Source: Bacteroidales bacterium
GTDB lineage: Bacteria; Bacteroidota; Bacteroidia; Bacteroidales; Muribaculaceae
DNA length: 64,000 bases
Assembly (NCBI GenBank): GCA_004557385.1
Contig: SFEA01000001.1
Coordinates: forward strand, 80,655-144,654
Direction: 5' to 3'
Each line of letters begins with the position of its first letter. Position 1 is the first letter of the stretch. The notes beneath the pieces are model-generated. The model was not told the origin of the DNA. It was given only the letters and a program-made list of their open reading frames with translations, and did not search any database. Positions 7,504 to 15,924 of the stretch are shown here, in pieces. Both the position numbers and the translations under genes were made by a program.

Positions 7504-9024
7504 TTATTTTATTAGTGGTAGTGTAATTATAAAATCTGAACCTTTGTTGTATTCGCTGGTGACTTCGATTTGACCCTTTAGTTCGGTAATCATCTTGTGA
7601 ACATAAGCCAAGCCGAGTCCGAATCCTTTCACGTCGTGGCGGTTTCCGGTGGAAACGCGATAGAACTTTTCGAATATTCGTTTTAAATCTTCTTTTTTGA
7701 TGCCGATGCCGTTGTCGCTGATGGTGATTTGAATTTTTTCATCAGCAATGTTTCGTGTGCTCACCTTAAGCAGCAGCGGGGTGTCTTCTTTGCGATATTT
7801 CACTGCATTGTCGAGCAGGTTGAATATCACGTTTGTGAAGTGCATCTCGTCGACGTTTACAATTGGGTCTTCGGCGTCAAGCTTTGTTTCGATTGAACCT
7901 CCGTATTTTTCCACCTTGATTTTGAAGGTGTGCACCACGTTGTCGATTAGCGCGTTGGCATCAACGTCTTGGAGCTTCAATGTTGCCTTCTGGCGGTTGA
8001 ACATCGACATTTGCAGCACCTTTTCAACCTGGAAACGCAGTCGCTTGGTTTCGTCGTTGATCACGCCGGAGATGTGTTGCAGCATCGACGGGCTTTTGCG
8101 CACGCTGTCGTCGTTGAGCATTTGTGCGGCGAGCGATATGGTTGATATTGGGGTTTTGAACTCGTGCGTCATGTTGTTAATGAAGTCGTTCTTCATCTCG
8201 GTGAGGCGTTTTTGCCTGAATGCGATGGTGATTGTGACAATGAAAATCACAAGCAGGATGAACGAAAGCACAAACGAAGGAATCATAAATCGTATTGATG
8301 ATATTATGATGTTCTTCTTGGTTGGGAAAGTGACGCTGAGGTAAGTCATTTTGCCAATCGGGTCGTTGGGAAACAGCACTTGGGTGTAGGTGTTTCGCTC
8401 CGAGGAGTTGTCGGGTTCGTAGCCGTTGGATTTGTAGATTAATCCGGAAGTGCGGTTGATGAGTGCGAACTCAAATGGAATGTCGAGTCCGTTGCTTTGC
8501 AGTTGCTGGTGTAGGTAGGTGTTTACGGTGCTTGAGTCGGCACGTTCCTCAATGGGGCGGTTGCTTGATTGACTGAGGATGTTCAGTATCACCTCGTTGA
8601 GCAAGCCCTTTTGGTAGAGGTATTGACCTTTGAGAGTTTCTTGCACGCTTTGATATTTGTCCTTGAAGCTTTTGCTTATCTGCTCTTGGTCGGTGTCGGT
8701 TTTTTTCACCTTCACACTGTTGAGGTTGCCTCTGATGAGCAGTTTAGATGTGCCGTCGCTTGCAGGGATGGTGTAGGAGAAATCGCTGTTAGTGGCGTTG
8801 GGATAGAGCACGCCAAGGTCGGCGATGTCCTCTTCGAGGAAATATTTTGTTTCGTCTTGCTCGAGTTGCTGCGAAACGCTGTTGAGGCTGCGCATCACCG
8901 ATTCGGAGAACTGCGCATTGCGCATCTCAATCATGTTTTCCATATATGTGATTTGCACATATATAAAACCTATGAATGCACATGCCATCACTATGGTTAG
9001 AAGCCAAATGATTGATTTCTTCAT
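7504..9024 (-). CDS. rprX: Sensor histidine kinase RprX
   Basis: The 506-residue kinase has two membrane segments (about residues 5-27 and 245-269) enclosing a periplasmic sensor of about 215 residues. The dimerisation/phospho-acceptor motif is MTHEFKTPIST with His287. The ATPase domain follows with the N box (VIFNLLDNAVKYRKED), G1 box (ISDNGIGIKKED) and G2 box (VKGFGLGLAYVH). It precedes rprY with a 13-base gap, so the pair forms an operon. An unusually strong Shine-Dalgarno sequence lies before the start codon. Confidence 0.92.
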   Translation of the reverse strand: MKKSIIWLLTIVMACAFIGFIYVQITYMENMIEMRNAQFSESVMRSLNSVSQQLEQDETKYFLEEDIADLGVLYPNATNSDFSYTIPASDGTSKLLIRGNLNSVKVKKTDTDQEQISKSFKDKYQSVQETLKGQYLYQKGLLNEVILNILSQSSNRPIEERADSSTVNTYLHQQLQSNGLDIPFEFALINRTSGLIYKSNGYEPDNSSERNTYTQVLFPNDPIGKMTYLSVTFPTKKNIIISSIRFMIPSFVLSFILLVIFIVTITIAFRQKRLTEMKNDFINNMTHEFKTPISTISLAAQMLNDDSVRKSPSMLQHISGVINDETKRLRFQVEKVLQMSMFNRQKATLKLQDVDANALIDNVVHTFKIKVEKYGGSIETKLDAEDPIVNVDEMHFTNVIFNLLDNAVKYRKEDTPLLLKVSTRNIADEKIQITISDNGIGIKKEDLKRIFEKFYRVSTGNRHDVKGFGLGLAYVHKMITELKGQIEVTSEYNKGSDFIITLPLIK

Positions 9025-9032
9025 GTTGCTGT

Positions 9033-9038
9033 CCTCCT
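9033..9038 (-). promoter_or_regulatory. Strong Shine-Dalgarno before rprX
   Basis: On the minus strand AGGAGG sits 8 bases before the ATG. Most genes in this window have only A-rich leaders, so this full match is exceptional. Confidence 0.55.
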
Positions 9039-9284
9039 GCGTTAGCTTGTTTTGGTTTGAAAACTATGAATTAAGTTTGCTCGTAATATTATTTAGACAA
9101 AAAAACATTGAAAATGTTTAATGTGCCATGAAAATTTTTATAATATTATGCTAAATTGTTAATTAACACTCGGTGCAAAATTAACAAAAAAATGTAAAAA
9201 GCAAAAGTTTTTGCAAATAAAATGTGTGAAAAATACGAAAAAGCAGGAAATAGAGGCGAATCGTGTGGCAAATGATGGGAGAAA
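9039..9284. other. AT-rich spacer between rprX and the fusA2 terminator
   Basis: Apart from the ribosome-binding site and the fusA2 terminator this spacer holds no gene that I can support. It must contain the rprXY promoter, but no full TAnnTTTG box with a spaced TTG was found on the minus strand. Short plus-strand frames here are overlaps of rprX antisense reading and are not coding-like. Confidence 0.4.
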
Positions 9285-9328
9285 TAAATGAAAATCAGCC
9301 ATATACATGGTTGAGATGTATATGGCTG
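9285..9328 (-). terminator. fusA2 terminator
   Basis: A perfect 13-bp stem (9296-9308 with 9316-9328, 7-base loop) lies 30 bases after the fusA2 stop. On the minus strand it is followed by ATTTTCATTTATTT. Confidence 0.75.
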
Positions 9329-9358
9329 AAAGGGTAGATGTTATCTAAGGATTGGATG

Positions 9359-11515
9359 TTAATCTTCGTCTTGACTTTCTTCGTAAGCCTTGAGGAGTTT
9401 TTCTTGAACGTCGCCAGGAACGAGTTCGTAAGAAGCGAACTTCATGGTGAACGAAGAGCGTCCGCCGGTGATTGAGCTAAGCGCGGTAGAGTAGCTCGAC
9501 ATTTCTTTCAAAGGCACTTTGGCAGAAATCTTCTCGAATCCCTTTTCGCTGGTCATGCCCATGATGATGGCACGGCGTCCTTGCAGGTCGCTCATCACGT
9601 CGCCCATGCGGTCGCTTGGCATAAGCACTTCAACGTCGTAGATAGGTTCGAGCACCTTAGGATTGGCGTTCTTGAATGCTTCGCTGAAGGCGTGGCGTCC
9701 GGCAAGACGGAACGAAATTTCGTTAGAGTCAACCGGGTGCATCTTACCGTCGTAGATGCAAACCACAACGTCGCGAGCATAAGAACCTGTCAACGGACCT
9801 TGTTCCATGCGGTCCATGATGCCTTTAACGATGGCAGGTATGAAGCGAGCGTCGATAGCGCCACCCACGATGCAGTTGTAAACCACGAGCTTGCCGCCCC
9901 ATTCCAACTTGATTTCTTGACAATCTTTTACGTTGAGCTTGAATTCTTGACCGCCGAAACGATAGGTGTCAGGCTTAGGCATGCCTTCAACGTAAGGTTC
10001 GATAATCAGGTGCACTTCGCCGAATTGACCTGAACCGCCCGATTGCTTCTTGTGGCGATAGTCGGCACGAGCAGCCTTGGTGATTGTTTCGCGATAAGGA
10101 ATCTTTGGCTCGAGATATTCAACGTTGAGTTTTTCGTTGTTTTCGATACGCCATTTGAGGGTGCGCAAGTGGAATTCACCTTGACCGGAAACGATGGTTT
10201 GCTTGAGTTCCTTCGATTGTTCAACGGTCCAAGTTGGGTCTTCCTCGTGCATGCGAGTGAGAATTGCGCTAAGTTTTTCAGAGTCAGCCTCGTTGGCAGG
10301 CTTGATGGCACGCTGATATTTAGGAGCCGGATATTTGATGAAGTCGAAGCGTTGTTCGAGACCCTTTTCGTTGAGGGTGTTGCCTGTGCGCACGTCTTTC
10401 ATCTTCACTGTAGCACCGATGTCGCCGGCACGGAGTTCGTCAACCGGAGTTTTGATTTGACCGCAAACGGCATAGATTTGCGCGAGTCGCTCCTTAGAGT
10501 TTCGGTCGGCATTGGTGAGGTCGGCGCCAGCCTTAAGCACACCTTGCATAACCTTGAAGTAGGAAACTTCGCCGATGTGAGGTTCAACGGTGGTTTTGAA
10601 CACGAACAAGCTAACAGGAGCATCGTCGACAGGATTAACTTCTTCGCCGTCGGTGTTGCAAACAGCAGGCATGTCGTTAACAAACGGAACCACGTTGCCA
10701 AGGAATTCCATCATGCGGCGAACGCCCATGTCCTTGAGTGCGCTCACACAGAATACAGGATATATTGAACGGTCGACAAGACCCTTGCGAATGCCTTCGC
10801 GCATTTCGTCCTCGGTGAGAGTGCCTTGTTCGAAGAACTTATCCATAAGGCCTTCGTCGTTTTCGGCAGCTGCTTCAACCAGCTTGGCGTTGAGTTCTTG
10901 AGCTTTTTCGAGTTCTTCGGCAGGGATTTCGCTGATGGTGGGCACGCCTCCATCAGGACCCCATTCGTATTTCTTCATCAGCAGCACGTCGATGAAGGCA
11001 TTGAAGCCTGGACCTGCATTGATTGGATATTGCACAGGAGTGACGCGCGGACCGAATGTTTCGCGCAGTTGGGCGATGGTGTTTTCGTAGTCGGCTTTTT
11101 CGCCGTCGAGTTGGTTAACGGCAAACATCACCGGCTTGTTTACGTTTTCGGTGGTGCGGAATATGTTTTGGGTGCCCACTTCAACGCCATATTGAGCATC
11201 AACGAGAATAACGCCGCAGTCGGTGACGTTGAGCGCAGTGATAGCGTTGCCCACGAAGTCGTCGCTACCCGGGCAGTCGATTACGTTAAGCTTTTTATTG
11301 AGGAACTCAGCATAGATAACTGTTGAGAAAACCGAGTATCCGTATTCCTTTTCTACGGGGAAATAGTCGCAAACGGTGTTGCCTGCTTCGATTGTGCCTC
11401 TGCGTTTTATAACTCCACACTCCAGAAGCATTGCTTCAGCGAGTGTGGTTTTACCAGAGCCTTTGCTGCCAAGTAGGGCAATGTTTTTAATCTCTTTAGA
11501 ATTATAAACTTTCAT
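9359..11515 (-). CDS. fusA2: Elongation factor G paralogue (EF-G2 type)
   Basis: The 718-residue protein has the full EF-G layout but altered GTPase motifs. The P-loop reads GSKGSGKTT (16-24) instead of AHVDHGKTT. Switch I reads EKEYGYSV without the usual RGIT. The G3 motif is DCPGSDDF, placing Ser84 where EF-G has its catalytic His. G4 reads NQLD. Bacteroides encodes such an EF-G paralogue (FusA2, EF-G2), reported to support translocation without GTP hydrolysis and to be needed for gut colonisation under carbon limitation; I infer the same role here. I chose the ATG at 11513-11515 because a longer frame upstream has no homology and crosses the divergent promoter region. A strong terminator follows. 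Confidence 0.88.
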   Translation of the reverse strand: MKVYNSKEIKNIALLGSKGSGKTTLAEAMLLECGVIKRRGTIEAGNTVCDYFPVEKEYGYSVFSTVIYAEFLNKKLNVIDCPGSDDFVGNAITALNVTDCGVILVDAQYGVEVGTQNIFRTTENVNKPVMFAVNQLDGEKADYENTIAQLRETFGPRVTPVQYPINAGPGFNAFIDVLLMKKYEWGPDGGVPTISEIPAEELEKAQELNAKLVEAAAENDEGLMDKFFEQGTLTEDEMREGIRKGLVDRSIYPVFCVSALKDMGVRRMMEFLGNVVPFVNDMPAVCNTDGEEVNPVDDAPVSLFVFKTTVEPHIGEVSYFKVMQGVLKAGADLTNADRNSKERLAQIYAVCGQIKTPVDELRAGDIGATVKMKDVRTGNTLNEKGLEQRFDFIKYPAPKYQRAIKPANEADSEKLSAILTRMHEEDPTWTVEQSKELKQTIVSGQGEFHLRTLKWRIENNEKLNVEYLEPKIPYRETITKAARADYRHKKQSGGSGQFGEVHLIIEPYVEGMPKPDTYRFGGQEFKLNVKDCQEIKLEWGGKLVVYNCIVGGAIDARFIPAIVKGIMDRMEQGPLTGSYARDVVVCIYDGKMHPVDSNEISFRLAGRHAFSEAFKNANPKVLEPIYDVEVLMPSDRMGDVMSDLQGRRAIIMGMTSEKGFEKISAKVPLKEMSSYSTALSSITGGRSSFTMKFASYELVPGDVQEKLLKAYEESQDED

Positions 11516-11617
11516 GATATTTATAGTTTTTATGTGAATAGTTTCAAGTATTATGCCGTTAAAGGTATGAAAAATTTTTAAATAATCATAGCTCTTACAA
11601 GCGAAACTGCCCATATT

Positions 11618-11649
11618 TTGGAAAAATTGTATTTGTTTCAGTAATTTTG
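11618..11649 (+). promoter_or_regulatory. hemW promoter
   Basis: TTTTG ending at 11620 is followed after 21 bases by TAATTTTG (11642-11649). The box overlaps an upstream in-frame TTG, which rules that codon out as the hemW start and supports the ATG at 11668. Confidence 0.65.
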
Positions 11650-11667
11650 CGATACAAAAGTAAAGAT

Positions 11668-12807
11668 ATGGCAGGTATTTACATTCATGTTCCGTTTTGC
11701 AAAAGGCGTTGCAGCTATTGCGACTTCTATTCGGTGGTGTCGACCGCAGATGCCGACCGTTATGTGTCGGCGTTGCTTGCTGAACTGCGAATGCGCCGTG
11801 ACGAAATAATGCTCGATGAGGTGCACACTATATATATAGGTGGTGGCACGCCGTCGATGCTCAGCGCCGAGCAGCTTCGCCGTTTGATGTCAGGCATCGC
11901 TGAGATGGTTGATATCGACAAGGTTGAGGAGGTGACTATTGAAGTGAATCCCGACGATGTGGATTCCGAATATATGAGCAATGTGGCACGCTGTGGCGTG
12001 AACCGCGTGAGCATGGGTGTGCAGTCGTTTGTCGACGAGGAGCTTAAGGCAGTGAATCGGCGTCACGACTCGCGACAGGCGCTTGAGGCGTTGAAGATTA
12101 TTGCCGACTGCGGCATTGACAATGTGAGCATCGACTTGATATACGGATTGCCGAAACAGACACTTGCAACGTGGAAGCAATCGGTGTGTCAAGCTGCCAG
12201 ATTGCATGTGAATCACATCAGCGCTTATTGCCTCAGCTATGAGGAAGGCACGGCATTGACAAGACTTCGCGACAGAGGCGTGATTGAAGAAACCGACGAG
12301 GACACTTGCGTTGAAATGTATAACTGCCTGTGCTCGATATTGAAAGCGGCAGACTATGAGCATTACGAGATTTCGAATTTTGCCTTGCCGGGCAAGTATT
12401 CGCGACATAACTCGGCTTATTGGGATGGTACACCTTATTTGGGGCTTGGTGCTGCGGCACATAGTTTTGATGGTGAGTGTCGCCGATATAATCCTGCCAA
12501 CTTGAAGGTCTATCTCGAAAAAATAGAAAATGGCGAGGTTGCATATCAAACCGAAACAGAAGAGTGGTGGCAACAATACAACGAGATGGTGATGGTGAAA
12601 CTGCGCACAAAATGGGGAATAGACTTGCAAGATGTGGAGCGGAGGTTTGGTAAGCAGGTTTCCGATGATTTTGAGCGCAAAATAAAAGTGTATGTTGCAA
12701 GCGGCGCAGTGTTGAACACGGGCACGTGCTATGCACTTTCGGAGCAGGGTGTGATGATATCCGACTCGATAATTCGCGAGTTGATGATAGTGGACGATTA
12801 CTCGTGA
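11668..12807 (+). CDS. hemW: Radical SAM heme chaperone HemW
   Basis: HemW is a coproporphyrinogen oxidase-like radical SAM protein that binds heme and hands it to respiratory proteins. The 379-residue protein opens with MAGIYIHVPFCKRRCSYCDF, where the three Cys of CKRRCSYC bind the 4Fe-4S cluster. IYIGGGTPS is the SAM-binding GGTP motif, and EVTIEVNPDD is a conserved strand. It lacks the extra N-terminal region of true HemN. The start was moved to the ATG at 11668 because the promoter overlaps the earlier TTG. Its 3' end overlaps the rlmH 3' end by 10 bases on the opposite strand. Confidence 0.88.
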   Translation: MAGIYIHVPFCKRRCSYCDFYSVVSTADADRYVSALLAELRMRRDEIMLDEVHTIYIGGGTPSMLSAEQLRRLMSGIAEMVDIDKVEEVTIEVNPDDVDSEYMSNVARCGVNRVSMGVQSFVDEELKAVNRRHDSRQALEALKIIADCGIDNVSIDLIYGLPKQTLATWKQSVCQAARLHVNHISAYCLSYEEGTALTRLRDRGVIEETDEDTCVEMYNCLCSILKAADYEHYEISNFALPGKYSRHNSAYWDGTPYLGLGAAAHSFDGECRRYNPANLKVYLEKIENGEVAYQTETEEWWQQYNEMVMVKLRTKWGIDLQDVERRFGKQVSDDFERKIKVYVASGAVLNTGTCYALSEQGVMISDSIIRELMIVDDYS

Positions 12808-13271
12808 TGATAAGGCTCGCCATTGATGATGGTCATTGCTCGATAGAGTTGTTCGGTGAAAATCAGGCGAATCATTTCGTGTGAAAACGTCATTTTCGAC
12901 AGCGATATTTTTTCGTTGGCGCGGTCGTAGACGTCGCTGTCGAAGCCGTAAGGTCCACCCACAACAAACACCAAACGTCGAGGCACGGTTGCCATTTTGC
13001 GGTCGATATACTTTGCAAAATCCATCGAGGTGTATTCTTTGCCGTGCTCGTCGAGCAGCACCACATAGTCGCTTTTGTCGATTGCAGCAAGTATGTTTTT
13101 CCCCTCAGCCTTTTTCTGCTGGGCTTCGGAGAGGTTTTTTGTGCATTTTGCGTCGGCAATATATTGTATGTTGAATGGCAGATAATGGCTCAGACGGTTG
13201 GTGTAGTCGTCGATGCCTTGTTTGAGATATCCGCCTGAAATTTTTCCGACAACAGCAAGAGTGATTTTCAT
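12798..13271 (-). CDS. rlmH: 23S rRNA (pseudouridine1915-N3)-methyltransferase RlmH
   Basis: RlmH methylates pseudouridine 1915 in helix 69 of 23S rRNA. It is a small SPOUT enzyme, and the 157-residue length fits. SPOUT features are visible as LLDEHGKEYTS and FVVGGPYGFDSDVY, with the conserved C-terminal end LSKMTFSHEMIRLIFTEQLY, RAMTI and INGEPYHHE. It converges on hemW and shares its last 10 bases with it. crcB lies 37 bases upstream on the same strand (crcB stop at 13309, rlmH start at 13271), so rlmH is probably expressed from the crcB promoter. Confidence 0.94.
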   Translation of the reverse strand: MKITLAVVGKISGGYLKQGIDDYTNRLSHYLPFNIQYIADAKCTKNLSEAQQKKAEGKNILAAIDKSDYVVLLDEHGKEYTSMDFAKYIDRKMATVPRRLVFVVGGPYGFDSDVYDRANEKISLSKMTFSHEMIRLIFTEQLYRAMTIINGEPYHHE

Positions 13272-13308
13272 TTTGTTTTTTTGTGTGAGTATTGGTTTTG
13301 TTGAAAAG

Positions 13309-13680
13309 TTATTGTGTTATAGCGCGTCCGAGCCACACCATTGCTACGCCGGCTACGATGCTGAGCAAAAGATAGGTGGCGCATACAACCCATTGCTTGG
13401 CTTGGGCAAGAATGAATATCTCGTTGGAAAATGTTGAGAATGTTGTGAATCCGCCGCAGAAGCCGGTAATTAGCAGCAAGTTGAGGTTCTGCGATACAAA
13501 ATTGGTGCGTTGTGCAAGCCCGAAGAGCATGCCAATGAACAGGCAGCCGATGATGTTCACGGCAAATGTGCCTATTGGAAAAGGCGTCACAGCCCATCCG
13601 GCAGTAAGCCTGCCCACAAGGTAACGAGCGCATGAGCCAAAGAATCCGCCTACGCCAGCCAATAACATTGATTTTATCAT
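13309..13680 (-). CDS. crcB: Fluoride channel CrcB/Fluc
   Basis: This 123-residue protein with four hydrophobic segments is a dual-topology fluoride channel that works as an antiparallel homodimer. The family signatures GGFFGSCARYLVGR (near residue 10), FAVNIIGCLFIG and the TM3 break motif GFCGGFTTFSTFSNE are all present. I use the ATG at 13678-13680; an upstream in-frame start would place the promoter inside the gene. A promoter lies about 48 bases upstream, within the gdhA terminator. No fluoride riboswitch was recognised in the short leader. Confidence 0.93.
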   Translation of the reverse strand: MIKSMLLAGVGGFFGSCARYLVGRLTAGWAVTPFPIGTFAVNIIGCLFIGMLFGLAQRTNFVSQNLNLLLITGFCGGFTTFSTFSNEIFILAQAKQWVVCATYLLLSIVAGVAMVWLGRAITQ

Positions 13681-13727
13681 AAATGTGTTAAGCGAAGATG
13701 CTTTGTTAAGGGTGAAAAATATGTGGG

Positions 13728-13757
13728 CAAAGTTAATAAAAAAGCCTTGAGCATCAA
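13728..13757 (-). promoter_or_regulatory. crcB promoter inside the gdhA terminator
   Basis: On the minus strand TTG (complement of 13755-13757) is followed after 19 bases by TAACTTTG (complement of 13728-13735). The -33 box is in the loop of the gdhA terminator hairpin. Confidence 0.62.
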
Positions 13758-13773
13758 AATTGAAGCCCAAGGC
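13738..13773 (-). terminator. gdhA terminator
   Basis: On the minus strand a 9-bp stem (GCCTTGGGC with GCTCAAGGC, one G-U pair) is followed by TTTTTT, 31 bases after the gdhA stop. Confidence 0.8.
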
Positions 13774-13803
13774 AAATGTTGTTTTGTGAATGATTAATCG
13801 CGA

Positions 13804-15141
13804 TTAGATGATTCCTTGAGCCATCATAGCGTGAGCCACCTTCATGAATCCGGCAATGTTGGCACCCTTCATGTAGTTGATGTAACCGTCAGATTCAGTT
13901 CCATACTTAACACATTGAGTGTGGATGTCGTTCATGATAGAGTGCAGACGTTGGTCAACTTCTTCTTCGCTCCATGAGAGGTGCAAAGCGTTTTGGCTCA
14001 TTTCGAGGCCAGAAGTGGCTACACCGCCGGCGTTAACAGCCTTTCCAGGACCGTAAGGCACCTTGGCAGCGATGAAAGTATCGATAGCTTCGGGAGTGCA
14101 ACCCATGTTAGAAACTTCGCCGACAACAGTCACGCCGTTCTTAACAAGGTTTTCGGCATCTTCCTTGCCAACTTCGTTTTGAGTAGCGCAAGGCATGGCG
14201 ATGTCAACCTTAACTTCCCATGGACGACGTCCGGGATAGAAGGTAGAGTTAGGATATTTTTCGGCATACGGAGCAACGATGTCCTCGCCCGAAGCACGAA
14301 GTTCGAGCATATAGTCGATTTTCTCGCCAGAGATGCCATCGGGGTCGTAGATGTAACCGTCAGGACCAGAGATGGTTACAACCTTGGCGCCGAGTTCGGT
14401 AGCCTTGAGGGCAGCACCCCAAGCCACGTTGCCAAAGCCCGAGATAGCCACGGTTTTGCCGTTAAAGTCGGTGCCCAAAGTCTTGAGCATATTGCGAACA
14501 AAGTAGCAAGCACCAAAGCCAGTTGCTTCGGGGCGAATCTTTGAACCGCCGAATTCAAGACCCTTGCCGGTGAATGTTCCGGTGTGTTCGCGAGCAAGTT
14601 TTTTGTACATGCCAAACATATAGCCAACTTCGCGGCCGCCTACGCCGATGTCGCCGGCAGGCACGTCGCGGTCAGGACCGAGGTTGCGCCACAATTCGAG
14701 GATGAAAGCTTGGCAGAAACGCATGATTTCGGCGTCGCTCTTGCCGCGTGGGCTGAAGTCGGAACCGCCTTTGCCACCGCCCATAGGCAGAGTGGTGAGA
14801 GCGTTTTTGAATGTTTGTTCAAAGCCCAGGAATTTCAAAATTGAGAGGTTCACCGATGCATGGAAACGAATGCCGCCTTTGTACGGGCCAATAGCATTGT
14901 TGAATTGAACGCGATAGCCAATGTTGGTTTGCACTTCGCCCTTGTCGTCTACCCACGAAACGCGGAAGGTGAAAATGCGGTCGGGTTCAACCATTCTTTC
15001 AATGATTTTTGCTTTTTCGAATTCGGGATGTTCGTTGTAGACATCTTGAACCGACAAAAGAACTTCTCTCACGGCTTGAAGATATTCCTTCTCGCCAGGG
15101 TGCTTAGCTTCGAGGTCGCTAAGAATTTTGTTTACATTCAT
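13804..15141 (-). CDS. gdhA: Glutamate dehydrogenase (probably NADP-dependent)
   Basis: GdhA interconverts 2-oxoglutarate plus ammonia and glutamate. The 445-residue length and the hexameric class I sequence fit the biosynthetic enzyme of Bacteroides. PMGGGKGGSDFSPRGKSD contains the catalytic Lys region; PAGDIGVGGREVGYMFG and VAISGFGNVAWGA (dinucleotide-binding fold) follow. The final KGANIAGFMKVAHAMMAQG is the usual C-terminus. A TATATTTG -7 box lies about 95 bases upstream. A terminator closes the unit, so it is monocistronic. Confidence 0.95.
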   Translation of the reverse strand: MNVNKILSDLEAKHPGEKEYLQAVREVLLSVQDVYNEHPEFEKAKIIERMVEPDRIFTFRVSWVDDKGEVQTNIGYRVQFNNAIGPYKGGIRFHASVNLSILKFLGFEQTFKNALTTLPMGGGKGGSDFSPRGKSDAEIMRFCQAFILELWRNLGPDRDVPAGDIGVGGREVGYMFGMYKKLAREHTGTFTGKGLEFGGSKIRPEATGFGACYFVRNMLKTLGTDFNGKTVAISGFGNVAWGAALKATELGAKVVTISGPDGYIYDPDGISGEKIDYMLELRASGEDIVAPYAEKYPNSTFYPGRRPWEVKVDIAMPCATQNEVGKEDAENLVKNGVTVVGEVSNMGCTPEAIDTFIAAKVPYGPGKAVNAGGVATSGLEMSQNALHLSWSEEEVDQRLHSIMNDIHTQCVKYGTESDGYINYMKGANIAGFMKVAHAMMAQGII

Positions 15142-15235
15142 GATACTGATAAATTTATTTTAAGTCGTATGTTCCATTTGGTTTGGATTGCTTGCCATGG
15201 TTTTGTCGTAGGCATGCGTTCCTTGATTTTCATTG

Positions 15236-15243
15236 CAAATATA
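15236..15243 (-). promoter_or_regulatory. -7 element of the gdhA promoter
   Basis: On the minus strand this reads TATATTTG, 94 bases before the gdhA start. No TTG is found at the matching -33 distance, so the promoter may need an activator. Confidence 0.4.
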
Positions 15244-15352
15244 TAGCATATTTGGCTAATAGCGGTTGGGTTTTTGATAATAATTTCGTTGTTGACTGCA
15301 AAACTTTGTTAAAATGATGGCAAATTGTTAGTTTGCTTGTGTAGTAGTCACT

Positions 15353-15739
15353 TCAATGACGACGAGGTCTCACGCTTCGATTGTGTGGCTGAACAGCATT
15401 TTCGATATGCACGATTCGGAAATTGTCAGGCTGACCGATTACATATATAATGTCGATTTGCATTGAAATCTGGGAGATGTTGTAGAGCCTGAGGTAAGCC
15501 TTGCCTGCATTTATTATGTTCCTCACCTTGCTTTCGCTGATTACCGACGCTGCATTGACAATGTTTGTGGCTCGGGTTTTTACTTCTACAAAAATCACGG
15601 CGCCGTTTTTTTGCACCACGAGGTCGAGCTCAAGCTTGTTGAAGCGCCAGTTGGTTTCGCGAATGGTGTAACCTTTGCAGATGAGGAAGTTTTTCACTGC
15701 CTCCTCGCCAGCCTTGCCAAGTTCGTTGTGTTCTGCCAT
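15353..15739 (-). CDS. YraN family (UPF0102) nuclease-like protein
   Basis: The 128-residue protein starts MAEHNELGKAGEEAVKNFL, the standard YraN N-terminus. The predicted Holliday-junction-resolvase-like active site is visible as NKLELDLVVQ and VIFVEVKTR (the ExxxD/ExK pattern). The cellular role is unproven; some family members have nuclease activity. I use the ATG at 15737-15739 and not an upstream in-frame start, because homologues begin at this MAEHN-type N-terminus. A TATTTTTG -7 box lies just upstream (complement of 15766-15773). It stands divergent to lon. Confidence 0.85.
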   Translation of the reverse strand: MAEHNELGKAGEEAVKNFLICKGYTIRETNWRFNKLELDLVVQKNGAVIFVEVKTRATNIVNAASVISESKVRNIINAGKAYLRLYNISQISMQIDIIYVIGQPDNFRIVHIENAVQPHNRSVRPRRH

Positions 15740-15924
15740 GTTAATAGTGTAGCGGGTTAATAATGCAAAAATAACAAATGCCGATGAATGATTGTAGCAA
15801 ATTGGCATAATTTTTTTGAATATTTCAATCTGTGGTCATTTGGCATACGTTTTGCAGTTATAAACAAAGACGAAAAAACTTTGTGGCAAATAAAAATGCT
15901 ATATTACATTTGACAAAGAATATA

